DNA from: Microvenator marinus
GTDB taxonomy: Bacteria > Myxococcota_A > Bradymonadia > Bradymonadales > Bradymonadaceae
Reading direction: 5' to 3'
Length of the DNA: 64,000 nt
NCBI RefSeq assembly: GCF_007993755.1
Contig: NZ_CP042467.1
Span: 1,588,001 to 1,652,000 of the forward strand
The notes beneath the pieces were generated by a model. That model searched no databases, had not been told where the DNA came from, and was given only the letters and a program-made list of their open reading frames with translations. Positions 52,481-62,153 of the stretch are shown here, one piece after another (the stretch's first letter is position 1; each line of letters starts with the position of its first letter). Made by a program: the position numbers and the translations under genes.

Positions 52481-53984
52481 CGTGTCGGCTTTGCCGTTCT
52501 GGAAGCTCGGTGCGGGTCTTCTCAACGAGGTCTACCTGTTCGTCCCACGGTCTCAAAGGGTTGAGCATATCGCGGCGCCCTCCCCCTCTCCAATCGCGCA
52601 AAAGCGAGAGACCGACCTCGTCCACATCCGAATGGCGCTCGGATAAATAGTCCCAAAGAAACTCAAAGAGGCGCTTGAGAGCAATCTTGTGAGTCTGGCC
52701 GGTGGTTTCCCAAAGCCATGCTGCAAAAGTCCAAAAGTTTTCGAAAGGTTTCTCGCCGAGTAGCAGCGGTAGAGTATTTGGGAAATTGCCGGAATTCCCC
52801 ACCAAATCCCAATACCGAGCAAAACGTTTGATATCCTGCAAGTCGGCAAAAGAGAGCTCAGAAGTTTTTAAGATCTCGTAAGGAATGACCGAGTCGTAGA
52901 CCATGCCAAATTCTTCGGTATGTCGCGAAATTGGCGTTCCTCGAAGCCTCTTCAAAATGCCTACCTGAACCTCTTGAGGCCCCAGCGCGACAAGGCGTTC
53001 AAACCCCTTCCCGAACGACTCCAAACTCTCGCCCGGAAGACCTGCGATGAGGTCGGCGTGAACATGCACCCCGGTGCTCCTGAGCCAGTTCAAATTGTCC
53101 TCAAGCCTATCCAAGTTCTGCCGCCTCGAGATCAACTTGGAAACCTCTGGATTGAAGGTTTGGATACCAACTTCAAACTGCAAGACGCCTTCCGGGAACT
53201 GAGCGATGACCTCTCTCAACTGATCTGGAAGTCGGTCTGGTACCATTTCAAAGTGCACAAAAATGCCGGGTTTCCAGCGCTCCAAAAAGAAGCTCAGAAT
53301 GCGCTGGCTGGTATCAATCTTCAGATTGAACGTGCGATCCACGAACTTAAACTGAGTCGCGCCGCGGGCCAAAAGTTGGTCCATCTCTGCCAGAAACTGG
53401 TCGAGGTCGAACGCACGAACAGATTTGTCGAGCGAAGAGAGGCAATACTCGCATTTGAAGGGGCAACCCCTCGACGCCTCAACATATAGAACTCGGTTGG
53501 CCAAGTCTTCGTCGCTATAGAGCCGATAAGGAGAGGCGAGTTGGTCTACCTCGAGAACTGGCGCGCTGAACACGGAGGCGGATACTTCTCCTCGTTTCAG
53601 ATAATCCTCGCAAACCTCTCTGAAGAGAACCTCGCCCTCGCCCTTGATCAGTACATCCGCCGCCTCAACGATCGACTGCTCCTCCCACTCGTAGCTAACC
53701 TCAGGGCCACCGATAACGATCAAAATCTCTGGAGCAACGAGCTTCAGGATTCGGATCACGGCCTCTGTTTGAGTGGAGTTCCAGATGTAGACCCCAAAGC
53801 CCACGATTTTTGGTTGCTCCGCAAGAATCTGCTCCACGATATCCACGGGGCGTTCCTGAATCGTGAATTCCTTGAGAGCGCATTCCGACTCAAGGTCTCC
53901 GAGATTCGCCTTCAGATAGCGAAGTCCAAAAGACGCGTGAATATACTTGGAGTTTAGAGTGGCAAGAACGATTGGGTGGGTCAC
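52452..53984 (-). CDS. B12-binding radical SAM protein (DUF4080-like)
   Basis: A protein of 510 residues starting with GTG at 53984. The N-terminal B12-binding-type domain runs to about residue 140 (VGFGVYIWNSTQTEAV, IVIGGPEVSYEW). The radical SAM core has the cluster motif ASRGCPFKCEYCLSS (CxxxCxxC) and later VDRTFNLK and LIAGLPGE. The C-terminal DUF4080-like part starts near residue 375. The substrate is unknown; relatives include methyltransferases and methylthiotransferases. The GTG overlaps the stop of the DUF4340 gene by four bases. It is the last gene of the Gld-like run. Confidence 0.87.
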   Translation of the reverse strand: MTHPIVLATLNSKYIHASFGLRYLKANLGDLESECALKEFTIQERPVDIVEQILAEQPKIVGFGVYIWNSTQTEAVIRILKLVAPEILIVIGGPEVSYEWEEQSIVEAADVLIKGEGEVLFREVCEDYLKRGEVSASVFSAPVLEVDQLASPYRLYSDEDLANRVLYVEASRGCPFKCEYCLSSLDKSVRAFDLDQFLAEMDQLLARGATQFKFVDRTFNLKIDTSQRILSFFLERWKPGIFVHFEMVPDRLPDQLREVIAQFPEGVLQFEVGIQTFNPEVSKLISRRQNLDRLEDNLNWLRSTGVHVHADLIAGLPGESLESFGKGFERLVALGPQEVQVGILKRLRGTPISRHTEEFGMVYDSVIPYEILKTSELSFADLQDIKRFARYWDLVGNSGNFPNTLPLLLGEKPFENFWTFAAWLWETTGQTHKIALKRLFEFLWDYLSERHSDVDEVGLSLLRDWRGGGRRDMLNPLRPWDEQVDLVEKTRTELPERQSRHVREESRNSA

Positions 53985-54925
53985 TGAACTGGCTCTTCAA
54001 GAGTCTTGAGGTCTTGTACCAGATCGCTGGCCAAAGCCATAGGAAGCTCGACAAGACCTCGAGTCAACGTGCTCTTAGCATACCAACTCTCCTTTTCACC
54101 TGCGTGCCGAAAGAGCTCAATATCGGAGACTTTCTTGCCCGCGTGAACGCGAACTTTGAGCGCGGTTTCCATGCCTTGAGGGGCCTTGGCGATGGAGCTC
54201 GTAGAGCGCATTCTTAAGAACTTATCGATCCACGCTTGTGCACTCGTCTCACGCTCTTCCGAGCCAGCACGCGCCCAGAAGGAAGCGGTTCTGTCCTCGC
54301 GATTTCGGTGCTCGAAGACTTTCGCAGGCTCTCCGATTTCAATCTTTTCAATGTCCCAGCTCTCGGTCTCAACGAGACGTCTCTCAGGAAGTCGCTCCTC
54401 CGCGCGCACCAACGGCCTGAGGGCGGCTCCAGACACTAGATAGACCTTGGAAGTACCCACGTCGCGCACGTAGTAATCACGATGCCCATAACCTTCTTTT
54501 CCAACCTCAAACTCGTAGGTTTTGCTGCCCTTCAATACGAGTTTTGCTTGAGCAGGTTTAAGACCGAATTCCTCAAGAAGCTCGTCGCTAGCCTCGATCT
54601 CTCGAGAGGCCATAAACGGAGCCAGATTAGAAACCACGGGCTCTACCGATGTTCCGGCCGTAAATGAAAGCGACTTTGACTCTTCTCCCTCAGTTTCCCT
54701 GAGAGACTCGACCCAAACATACTCACCGGCATCGTCATTTTTTCGGGTCAACACGACCCGATAGTCCTTCTCCTCATAGCGGATTTCCTGCCAAGACTTT
54801 TCGTCAAGATCGGCAAGGAGCACGCCGGTCTGCCGCGACTCATCATCTTCCCAAGTCCAACTGACCCAGGCGGCTGAGAGCGCGGCCACAAGCAATATCG
54901 AATAAATAATGGCCGTTCGTTTCAT
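53981..54925 (-). CDS. DUF4340-type membrane-anchored protein
   Basis: A protein of 314 residues with one N-terminal hydrophobic segment (IIYSILLVAALSAAWVSW) and a large periplasmic part. The beta-type repeats (ETEGEESKSLSFTAG, GLKPAQAKLVLKGSKTYEFEV and SKVYLVSGAALRPLV) fit the DUF4340 group, often found next to GldG-like genes. The ATG is behind GGAGG and overlaps the GldG stop by four bases. It is likely a periplasmic partner of the ABC-type system upstream. Confidence 0.85.
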   Translation of the reverse strand: MKRTAIIYSILLVAALSAAWVSWTWEDDESRQTGVLLADLDEKSWQEIRYEEKDYRVVLTRKNDDAGEYVWVESLRETEGEESKSLSFTAGTSVEPVVSNLAPFMASREIEASDELLEEFGLKPAQAKLVLKGSKTYEFEVGKEGYGHRDYYVRDVGTSKVYLVSGAALRPLVRAEERLPERRLVETESWDIEKIEIGEPAKVFEHRNREDRTASFWARAGSEERETSAQAWIDKFLRMRSTSSIAKAPQGMETALKVRVHAGKKVSDIELFRHAGEKESWYAKSTLTRGLVELPMALASDLVQDLKTLEEPVQ

Positions 54926-56733
54926 CCCCTACCTCCTCGACGTCGCACACGAATGAAGCCAACCATCAAAACGATAAGTGGAAACCCAAGCACGGTGAGA
55001 TAGAACCAGCCTGCTTGCCCTTCACGGGTGTGTTGAATCCGAACATCTTCTTCGGACTCGGTACTTCCAGAATACGCCTCCGTCTTCGAAAGCCATCCGA
55101 GCGAATCCAAAAGGAATTGCTGATTACCTCGCGCGATGATTGCAAAATCGCTGAGCATGGTCGCGTCACCGGTAATAACTGCCCGATGCCCTGAAGAAGA
55201 CTGGCTCGAAGCCATCACGAGTGGTCTTGCGAGACGCGTCTCTTTGGCGTCCGCGTTGAAGTCGAGATTGCCGTCGGACTCAAGCCATGTTTGAGCGCTG
55301 GTTCTCACGGTAGCCACGGCGTTGGCCTTGGAGTTCGGAATCGGCGCAAGGCTGCTCGCCCGAGAGAAAAGCATGCCCGAGGGTGATGTCGCGAGCACTG
55401 CGGTGGACTCGTGCGTGCTGAAAGACCCCGTGGTGATATTGAGCCGATCTAGCTTTCCTCCGGTGACCTGGACGACTTGCTGATCGCTGACCAACACCCC
55501 TTCTTCCTGCCTGATACCCAAAGTTTCGAGCAATGGTTCGAGCCCCACGCTCGTGACGAGTCCGTCCGGCTGCATCGGCTCAAGAGCCACAAACAAAGAG
55601 CCACCTCGGTCGACGTAGCGCTTCAGGGCATCGATCTCAGCCTGCAGGAAGGGTCGAGTTGGGCCGAGAATGGCCACCAGGGCCGCATCTTCAGGAACTT
55701 CCTCTCCGAGTCCGTCCTTCATGCCGAGATTCGAAACCCGAAATCCCGAGTATTCGAGGACTTGTTTGAATCCGCTGATTCGGCGGTTCTCAGGCTCAGC
55801 GCGGTCCCAACTCAGTTCGCCGTGACCTTCCGTGATGTAGGCTCGAAGCTCCCCGCGCGACAGAATCAAGAGGGCCTTGTGGACCTCTTGGTCGAGCTTT
55901 TTGAGGTTCGCCCGCGCTCTCTTGAGCTCGGTTCCAACTTCCACGAACTGGACCTTGGCGTCGGCCTCTTTCTCTTCGGCCTTGACGCTCAAGGCTATCG
56001 TTCCATTGTTCCTAACCCGCAATTCCTGTGCGAGCTTCGGATTTGCTGCCTGGTCGACCACTGAGACGCTTAGATTCGGCCCTTCCAAAGCCTCGAAGTA
56101 TCTCAATAGCTCCGGTGTCACTTCGGAACTCGTAGGTTGGAAGACCACCACTTCCACTTTGGATTTCAAAGAGTTTACAATCGACTGAGTGGCAGTGCCT
56201 GCTTGTGATGTCTTGAAATACGAGTAGTCCCACGCCTTGGTATGCCGAGACGCGACGTAGTTCACGGGGAAAACGAGGGCAAAGCCAAGAGCAGCGATAA
56301 GGCCGTTCAAAGTCGCCTGTTCAAGACGCCTCTTTGGCATCATGACCGGGCTCTGGTCCACCGCTCTATCCAACGTGATGAGAGGTAACGTGGCTCCAAG
56401 CCAGACCAGTGGCCACGCCACACCCATAACTCCGCGCCATTTGATCTCCACACTGTCTGAGAGGCCGAGCAACGACGTAAAGTCACGAGTTGAAAGCGCA
56501 TAGAGCACCAGAGACGCAATACCTACGGCGCTAAATGCCAGGAGCCTGCCATGCGCATCTCGTAGCGTGCCATTTGCTCCCTTTCTCGCGTTTGCCCGCA
56601 GGTAGAGGGCGAGCACGAGCGCGACTATGCCGAGCGCGTCTACGGCCCAGCGCGCTGGATAGGCACTCAATAGACGCTCACCCGCAAACACCGACCCCAT
56701 TCCGAAAAGATAGACTAGCAATGATGCACTCAT
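54922..56733 (-). CDS. GldG-like ABC transport auxiliary protein
   Basis: A protein of 603 residues from the ATG at 56733, which has GAGGAGG upstream and overlaps the permease stop by four bases. The N-terminal 130 residues hold several hydrophobic segments. A large periplasmic part follows with VVDQAANPKLAQELRV, LRAYITEGHGELSWDR and LVAILGPTRPFLQAEIDALKR, typical of GldG/IFT52-like domains. A last TM is at GWFYLTVLGFPLIVLMVGFI. In Bacteroidetes GldA, F and G are needed for gliding; in other phyla the role is unclear. Confidence 0.88.
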   Translation of the reverse strand: MSASLLVYLFGMGSVFAGERLLSAYPARWAVDALGIVALVLALYLRANARKGANGTLRDAHGRLLAFSAVGIASLVLYALSTRDFTSLLGLSDSVEIKWRGVMGVAWPLVWLGATLPLITLDRAVDQSPVMMPKRRLEQATLNGLIAALGFALVFPVNYVASRHTKAWDYSYFKTSQAGTATQSIVNSLKSKVEVVVFQPTSSEVTPELLRYFEALEGPNLSVSVVDQAANPKLAQELRVRNNGTIALSVKAEEKEADAKVQFVEVGTELKRARANLKKLDQEVHKALLILSRGELRAYITEGHGELSWDRAEPENRRISGFKQVLEYSGFRVSNLGMKDGLGEEVPEDAALVAILGPTRPFLQAEIDALKRYVDRGGSLFVALEPMQPDGLVTSVGLEPLLETLGIRQEEGVLVSDQQVVQVTGGKLDRLNITTGSFSTHESTAVLATSPSGMLFSRASSLAPIPNSKANAVATVRTSAQTWLESDGNLDFNADAKETRLARPLVMASSQSSSGHRAVITGDATMLSDFAIIARGNQQFLLDSLGWLSKTEAYSGSTESEEDVRIQHTREGQAGWFYLTVLGFPLIVLMVGFIRVRRRGGRG

Positions 56734-57458
56734 GCCCACCTCCTCGACTCAAACACACGAGTCGCCAGCATCAGAAAGACAAAGGTGACACTGCCAAAGA
56801 ACACCAAATCGGCGCTCTCGATCCGACCTTCCATGAACGTGGTGCGGAAGTGCCGGTCAAAGAGACTTAGATACGAGAGAATCGCATTCAGCGGGGGATC
56901 GGTTAGCTTTGCCAGCAGCCAAGACACCAGCAAGAATACAGTGATGACGCCGCCGATTACCGCCGATACCAGCTGCGATTTTGAAAGAGTTGAGGCAAAG
57001 GTTCCGATCGCCACCGTGGCCGACCCCACCATTAGAAGTCCGAGATAACCCGCGAAGATATGCCCAACCGAGACCTTTCCGTTCACGAAGATCAGCGCAG
57101 GCATGTAGGCCGTAGACACGATCAACGTTCCAAGCACGGCCATTGAGCTAAGGTACTTTCCCAATACGACTTGCCAATCGGTGATCGGAGAGCTGTCCAA
57201 AAGTACAATGGTGTTGGTTTGTTTCTCTTCTGCGATAAGCCGCATCGTGAGCAAAATAGACGCGATGACCGTGGTTCCGAATGAGAAGTAAAAGAAATCC
57301 CTGAGAACCTCAAAGCTCAGACGAGCGCGGTCCGACATCGCAAAGGCGTTGAACAAAAGCCCATTGATCACCAAGATTACCGCCACGACGATATAGCCCC
57401 ACATCGAATTCAGGTAGGTGTAGAGCTCTCGTCTGGCTACGAGCCAAATCCCTCTCAT
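56730..57458 (-). CDS. ABC-2 type permease (GldF-like)
   Basis: An inner-membrane protein of 242 residues with six hydrophobic helices. The pattern LVARRELYTYLNSMWGYIVVAV at the start, LLTMRLIAEEKQTNTIVLLD and PITDWQVVLGKYLSSMAVL is that of ABC-2 permeases of the GldF group. The ATG overlaps the ATPase stop by four bases with GGAGG before it. It probably forms a complex with the ATPase and GldG-like proteins encoded on either side. Confidence 0.9.
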   Translation of the reverse strand: MRGIWLVARRELYTYLNSMWGYIVVAVILVINGLLFNAFAMSDRARLSFEVLRDFFYFSFGTTVIASILLTMRLIAEEKQTNTIVLLDSSPITDWQVVLGKYLSSMAVLGTLIVSTAYMPALIFVNGKVSVGHIFAGYLGLLMVGSATVAIGTFASTLSKSQLVSAVIGGVITVFLLVSWLLAKLTDPPLNAILSYLSLFDRHFRTTFMEGRIESADLVFFGSVTFVFLMLATRVFESRRWA

Positions 57459-58387
57459 GCTGCCTCCTTTGTAAGTCCGAGGAAGACGCTTTCGAGCTCA
57501 GTGCTCGCCGCATCTTTGACCATTCGCACGCCGATATCCGAGGTCACGAGCGCCTTGATCACTTCTTCTCGTCTATCCTGGTCAGATCCAAGGAGCATCC
57601 GCAAAAGTCCGTCTTCCAAAACCTGACTTTCAATGACCTTCAACTCCGCAAACTCGCTCAGGACCTTGTCGACATCTTCACGGGTAGCCCGCAGGATGAC
57701 CTCAAACGATGTGTTTGCCTCCATTTTCCCACGAAGCTCAACCTCGGTGCCATCAGCCACAATCTTGCCCTGATGAAGCACCAAAATTCGGTCGCAAGTC
57801 TGAGAGATCTCAGACAAAATATGGGAGCTCACGAGCACCGTACATTCAGTTTTCAGGCTTTTTAGAACTTCGCGCATTTCCACAATTTGCACAGGGTCCA
57901 AGCCAGAAATAGGCTCGTCCAAAATCACGAGCTTTGGCTTGTGGATGATGGCTTGAGCGATACCGACCCTCTTCTTAAACCCGTGCGAAAGTTCTTGGAT
58001 CACGCGTTCTTTGACGGGTTCGAGCTGACACGTCTTGATCACGCCTGGAAGCCGCGCCATAGCGTCTGATTTCGACATGCCACGCATCTCGCCGCACCAA
58101 ATCAAGAACTCATCTACGCGCATATCTTTGTGCAGCGGAGGGTCCTCAGGTAAGTAGCCGATATGACGACGAAACCCTTCTGACTCCGTCTCAATATTTT
58201 CACCCGAGAGCTTCACACTCCCATCACTTGGTTGAACCAGGCCCGCCAACATCTTTAGCACCGTGGACTTCCCGGCCCCGTTGAGTCCGAGAAAACCAAC
58301 GATCACGTGTTCGGGGATGCTAAATTCCACATCTCGAACAGCCGCCAAGTTGCCGTAATACCTGGTGAGACCTTTGACCTCGATCAT
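57455..58387 (-). CDS. ABC transporter ATP-binding protein (GldA-like)
   Basis: An ATPase of 310 residues with Walker A GFLGLNGAGKST, signature ELSHGFKKRVGIAQ and Walker B KLVILDEPISGLDP, followed by the H-loop in VLVSSHILSEISQ. A C-terminal extension of about 85 residues after the ATPase core is normal for this group. It starts the run ATPase, permease, GldG, DUF4340 and radical SAM on the minus strand, and lies 22 bases after ribF. Confidence 0.93.
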   Translation of the reverse strand: MIEVKGLTRYYGNLAAVRDVEFSIPEHVIVGFLGLNGAGKSTVLKMLAGLVQPSDGSVKLSGENIETESEGFRRHIGYLPEDPPLHKDMRVDEFLIWCGEMRGMSKSDAMARLPGVIKTCQLEPVKERVIQELSHGFKKRVGIAQAIIHKPKLVILDEPISGLDPVQIVEMREVLKSLKTECTVLVSSHILSEISQTCDRILVLHQGKIVADGTEVELRGKMEANTSFEVILRATREDVDKVLSEFAELKVIESQVLEDGLLRMLLGSDQDRREEVIKALVTSDIGVRMVKDAASTELESVFLGLTKEAA

Positions 58388-58409
58388 GGCTTCACCTCTT
58401 GTGTTTGCT

Positions 58410-59294
58410 TCAAGTCAGGGACAATGCCCGCCTTGCGTTCTCTACATCAATCTTCATTTGTTCAACGAGCGCCTCGGCACTTTCAAATGCCTTGTCGCCA
58501 CGAATCCAATCTATCCACTCAACGATGACGTCTTCGCCATAGAGTTCCAACGAATCTTCGTCCAAAACAAAGGACTCCACGCGCATGTCTCGACCGTTGA
58601 AAGTCGGCCTCTCACCCACATAGGTCGCGGCCTTCCAAGCCCTGCCACCCTCGTAGAAATAGGTGGCGTAGATGCCTGGCGCGGGCAAGATTGCTCCCTC
58701 TACTCGCACATTGGCCGTCGGGAAACCGAGCTGATGGCCAATGCCATCTCCGTGTTCCACGCAACCCAATGTCCGGTGCGGCCTGCCCATCAACTCGGTG
58801 ACATCCTTAATCTGTCCCGCACGAAATGCCTTTCGCACCCGCGAAGAACTCACGATTTCACCGTGGAGTTCCACCGGCTCGGTGATCTCAACTTCAATGC
58901 CAAACTCGGAACAATCTCTCTTCAAAGTCGCCACGTCACCGCTTCTCTTCGACCCGTATCGAAACCCATCTCCCACAAGAACAACCTTGGCGTTCAGCTC
59001 TTTGTGGAGGACTTCCGATACAAATTCGTGCGGGCTTAACTTCGAGAATGCCTCATCAAATTTCCTGAAAACGACATCGACACCAAAATTTTGAATCGTT
59101 TCGCGCTTCTTCTCCGGAGAAACCAGCAAGAATTCGGGGAGTTCGGGCTTAAAAAACTTTACAGGATGCGGCTCAAACGTCAGCACCGACGGGAGTAAGC
59201 CGTGCTCCTCCGAAAGCTCCAAGGTACGCATGAGTACACGTTGATGCCCGAGATGTACCCCGTCAAAATTCCCTATCGCAACTGCTCTTTGCAT
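58410..59294 (-). CDS. ribF: Bifunctional riboflavin kinase/FAD synthetase
   Basis: An enzyme of 294 residues that phosphorylates riboflavin to FMN and adenylates it to FAD. The FAD synthetase part starts RAVAIGNFDGVHLGHQRVL (nucleotidyltransferase HxGH). The riboflavin kinase part starts near residue 170 with RTLGCVEHGDGIGHQLGFPTANV, which carries the GFPTAN motif, and GIYATYFYEGG. The length is slightly short but complete. It is between the Gld-like run and the lytic transglycosylase gene. Confidence 0.95.
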   Translation of the reverse strand: MQRAVAIGNFDGVHLGHQRVLMRTLELSEEHGLLPSVLTFEPHPVKFFKPELPEFLLVSPEKKRETIQNFGVDVVFRKFDEAFSKLSPHEFVSEVLHKELNAKVVLVGDGFRYGSKRSGDVATLKRDCSEFGIEVEITEPVELHGEIVSSSRVRKAFRAGQIKDVTELMGRPHRTLGCVEHGDGIGHQLGFPTANVRVEGAILPAPGIYATYFYEGGRAWKAATYVGERPTFNGRDMRVESFVLDEDSLELYGEDVIVEWIDWIRGDKAFESAEALVEQMKIDVENARRALSLT

Positions 59295-59357
59295 GAAACC
59301 CGGCGCCGTCTAAGTCAAACAAATCGTGGGCGAACACTACGCACGGATGTCTATGAG

Positions 59358-62069
59358 TCAATGAGCAAAAGAAACGAGTCGATCGATCCGCTGATTAAAT
59401 GAGACGTTCGGCGGCTTCGCTTCAGGCACCTCGCCCCATTTCCCAAGCGCCTCTGGCAAGGTTAACGGAACCTCGATCAGGCCTCCGCCATAAAGCGCAG
59501 AATACGTGATGTAGCTTGTCATCACCTTTCGAACATAGCCTCGCGCCTCCTGATACGTAATCGACTCGACAAACGCGTCGGTCTCTCGGTCGCCGTATCG
59601 CGTAAACCACGACTTCAACGCACCAGCTCCCGCGTTGTAACCAGCCAATGCCATCGGCACGTGGTCCTTCGAGTGCGCTGTATGAACGCGTATGTACATC
59701 GAACCAAGACGAACGTTTGTATCGGTGTCAAGCAGCTGCGAGCGACTGAACTTACGATCCTCCATGAACGTACGCGAGGTCCAGGCGGCAGTGCCGGGCA
59801 TCAACTGCATGAGGCCAACCGCTCCAGCCCAACTTTTGACCGTTGGGCGAAACCCAGACTCTTGACGCATGATTGCCTGCACCAGATAGGGCGAGACACC
59901 CGCATTGCCGCTGTGCTTGCGGGCGAGGTCCATATAGGCGAGTGGAAAAGCAGTGCCCCAATCTCGCAAGGTCTCCGCCGTTGGGCCCGACTCCGAGATA
60001 TGCTTCTTCATGGTCCAATGCGCCCAGCTTGCGTCGCCTCGCGCCAGATGGACAGACGAGAGCATGGTATGCGCCCCATCCGGCACCGGGAGAATGGCCG
60101 TCTGGACTTTCAACTCCGAGAGCGCATCCTTCCAGAATCCGATTCTGACAAGCTCTTGCGCCACTTCGAGGCGAGGATGGTGAGGAATCTTGAGACCGGC
60201 CAAATCTTCCAGGTCCTCAGCATTCATATTGCCACGAGGAATCCGGACCACAGGAACCCATCCCGCCTCTTCCATACGCGCGGCAGCTAGCCTTCCGTAC
60301 CAGGTCAACTTGCCGTTTTCGATCGTTTCCTGGAACGCGGTCCTAGCTTTGGCCTGATTGCCAGCGCGATAGTGATTCATCGCAATCCAGTATCGAGCCT
60401 TTAGGCCCTGGGTGAGCTCAGACTCATCGCGCTCGGAGCCATACTCGTTCTTGAGCCGCTCGAGCTGTGCGATGGAGCGCTCCCATTGCCCGGTAAGGTG
60501 GTAAGAAAAGCCACTTCGCCACAAGGCATCTGCGGTGTACTCACTCTCTGGACGCGAGAGCACAACCATGAACTTCTCCAGGGCACGCTCATGCTCATTT
60601 TGGAACTGGAGCAGGCGTCCAGCGTCGTACATCGCCTCTTCGCAGAGATAGTGTTCATTGTACTCTTTGCAGAGCCGCTCGTAGAGGGCGATGGCTTTTG
60701 AATCTTGGTTGGTTCGGCGCAACGCTCGCGCCCATCCGATATACAGGCGCACACGAACTTCTGGGTCGCGCACGAGCTTCTCTGCCTCAGCAAAAAGTTT
60801 GTTTGCCTTATCCCGCTTCTTGTCACGTTCAGCCTGTAAAGCCTCACGATAGCGCGTCCAACCTCGAATTTCGGATCCGGAGACACGGCGCAATTTTGCA
60901 TTCTCGATCGAGACCTGACGCGCATCGCGATAGCGCCCGCGCGCCACGAGGTGTCGCATACGGTCAATCCGCTCCCCATACGTCAAAAAAGTCTTTTTAT
61001 GGCGACGCTCAAGGGCTTGAATCTTGTCCTCAATTGACCCATTGACCTTCCAGCCACGGGTCTTTCGATAGAGCTCAAGGTAGGCGTTTCCAGCCTCGTC
61101 AATTCTACCGGCGGCCTCCAGAATCTCTGCTTGTGTAAGCCTCACTCGGTACTTATCCCAAGAGTTGATAAGCTCGCCGTGCAGAGTTTCAAGCTGCTTC
61201 AAGGCTCCCACAATATCTTTGCGAGCCTTACTTTTCGCGTCATTTAACTTCTCACTAAGATAAGCACCCTCTTCTTCATCAACCCGCTCAACCTTCATTC
61301 CGAGGCGTTTGCGAGCCAGGGTTCCTACGGCATCTGGACGAAGCGCGAGCGTCTTCAGCGTGGCGCGCCCTTCTGCCTCCTTCCCTCCACAAATCTGGAA
61401 GCGCGCATGCGCGTACTGGATGGCGGCAGACGGCTTCGCAACCTCTTTCAAGGCTTCCTCGGCTGACTTCAGGGCGTCCTTACACGATCCTCCCTCAAAA
61501 TGAGACATGGCGTCCTTCCACGCCGAACTCTCAAGATGTGGGGTCAAGTCCAGATAGGTGCCGTCGGGCTCGGAAGAGAAACCCAAATCCTTGAGCCGCC
61601 CCGACCGAGAACGAATCACGTCTACAACCTTGATCTCCCTAAGATGAGACAGGAATGCATCGAGCTCCGCTTTGCGCAAAACCGCGTCGGCATCCACCTC
61701 GATCTCAGTCGCGTCCGAAGTCGCGACCTCCTCGTCAAGGCGCTCCATCCCAATCTCTTCTTCAATGTCTGAGCTAGGCTCGTCGGTCACTTCAAGGCCA
61801 GCCTGCGACTCGAGGAGCTCGTCGACAGCAGGCAAAGCTTCGGTTTCGGACGGCAAAGGCTCGGTCACCTCGGAGACAAGAGTCTCCACATCACTCACAG
61901 ACTCTTCAGACGACTCAAAGGCAGCACCCATGGCTCCCGCGGCAGCCTCCAGCGCGCTAGGCTGCGCAACTTCGACGTCATCCATCTCCTTAGGCGGCGG
62001 TGCTTGCGCCCAGAGGGTCGATGAAGTCGCCAAAATCCCGAAGATTAATACAATGCCAATTCGTGTCAT
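59358..62069 (-). CDS. Soluble lytic transglycosylase with TPR-like helical domain (Slt70-like)
   Basis: A secreted protein of 903 residues with signal MTRIGIVLIFGILATSSTLWAQ, then a 170-residue acidic linker of low complexity. A long helical region with TPR-type pairs (EAEGRATLKTLALRP, EDKIQALERRHKKT, ALEKFMVVLSRPES) follows. The C-terminal SLT domain near residues 740-870 has QAIMRQESGFRPTVKSWAGA with the catalytic Glu, GLMQLMPGTA, and ALAGYNAGAGALKSWFTRYG. It cleaves peptidoglycan to 1,6-anhydro products. The N-terminal acidic stretch is not part of normal Slt70. Confidence 0.93.
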   Translation of the reverse strand: MTRIGIVLIFGILATSSTLWAQAPPPKEMDDVEVAQPSALEAAAGAMGAAFESSEESVSDVETLVSEVTEPLPSETEALPAVDELLESQAGLEVTDEPSSDIEEEIGMERLDEEVATSDATEIEVDADAVLRKAELDAFLSHLREIKVVDVIRSRSGRLKDLGFSSEPDGTYLDLTPHLESSAWKDAMSHFEGGSCKDALKSAEEALKEVAKPSAAIQYAHARFQICGGKEAEGRATLKTLALRPDAVGTLARKRLGMKVERVDEEEGAYLSEKLNDAKSKARKDIVGALKQLETLHGELINSWDKYRVRLTQAEILEAAGRIDEAGNAYLELYRKTRGWKVNGSIEDKIQALERRHKKTFLTYGERIDRMRHLVARGRYRDARQVSIENAKLRRVSGSEIRGWTRYREALQAERDKKRDKANKLFAEAEKLVRDPEVRVRLYIGWARALRRTNQDSKAIALYERLCKEYNEHYLCEEAMYDAGRLLQFQNEHERALEKFMVVLSRPESEYTADALWRSGFSYHLTGQWERSIAQLERLKNEYGSERDESELTQGLKARYWIAMNHYRAGNQAKARTAFQETIENGKLTWYGRLAAARMEEAGWVPVVRIPRGNMNAEDLEDLAGLKIPHHPRLEVAQELVRIGFWKDALSELKVQTAILPVPDGAHTMLSSVHLARGDASWAHWTMKKHISESGPTAETLRDWGTAFPLAYMDLARKHSGNAGVSPYLVQAIMRQESGFRPTVKSWAGAVGLMQLMPGTAAWTSRTFMEDRKFSRSQLLDTDTNVRLGSMYIRVHTAHSKDHVPMALAGYNAGAGALKSWFTRYGDRETDAFVESITYQEARGYVRKVMTSYITYSALYGGGLIEVPLTLPEALGKWGEVPEAKPPNVSFNQRIDRLVSFAH

Positions 62070-62091
62070 GATACCGCCTTACACCACTGAC

Positions 62092-62119
62092 ATTATACGC
62101 GCATGTCCTACATGACCAA
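62092..62119 (-). promoter_or_regulatory. Promoter of the lytic transglycosylase gene
   Basis: On the minus strand a perfect TATAAT (62092-62097) lies 16 bases after TTGGTC (62114-62119). The start site would be near 62086, giving a leader of about 16 bases. The -35 box matches only three of six bases. Confidence 0.5.
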
Positions 62120-62153
62120 TAATTTCAGGATTTTTTTGACGCTCGGCCCGATC

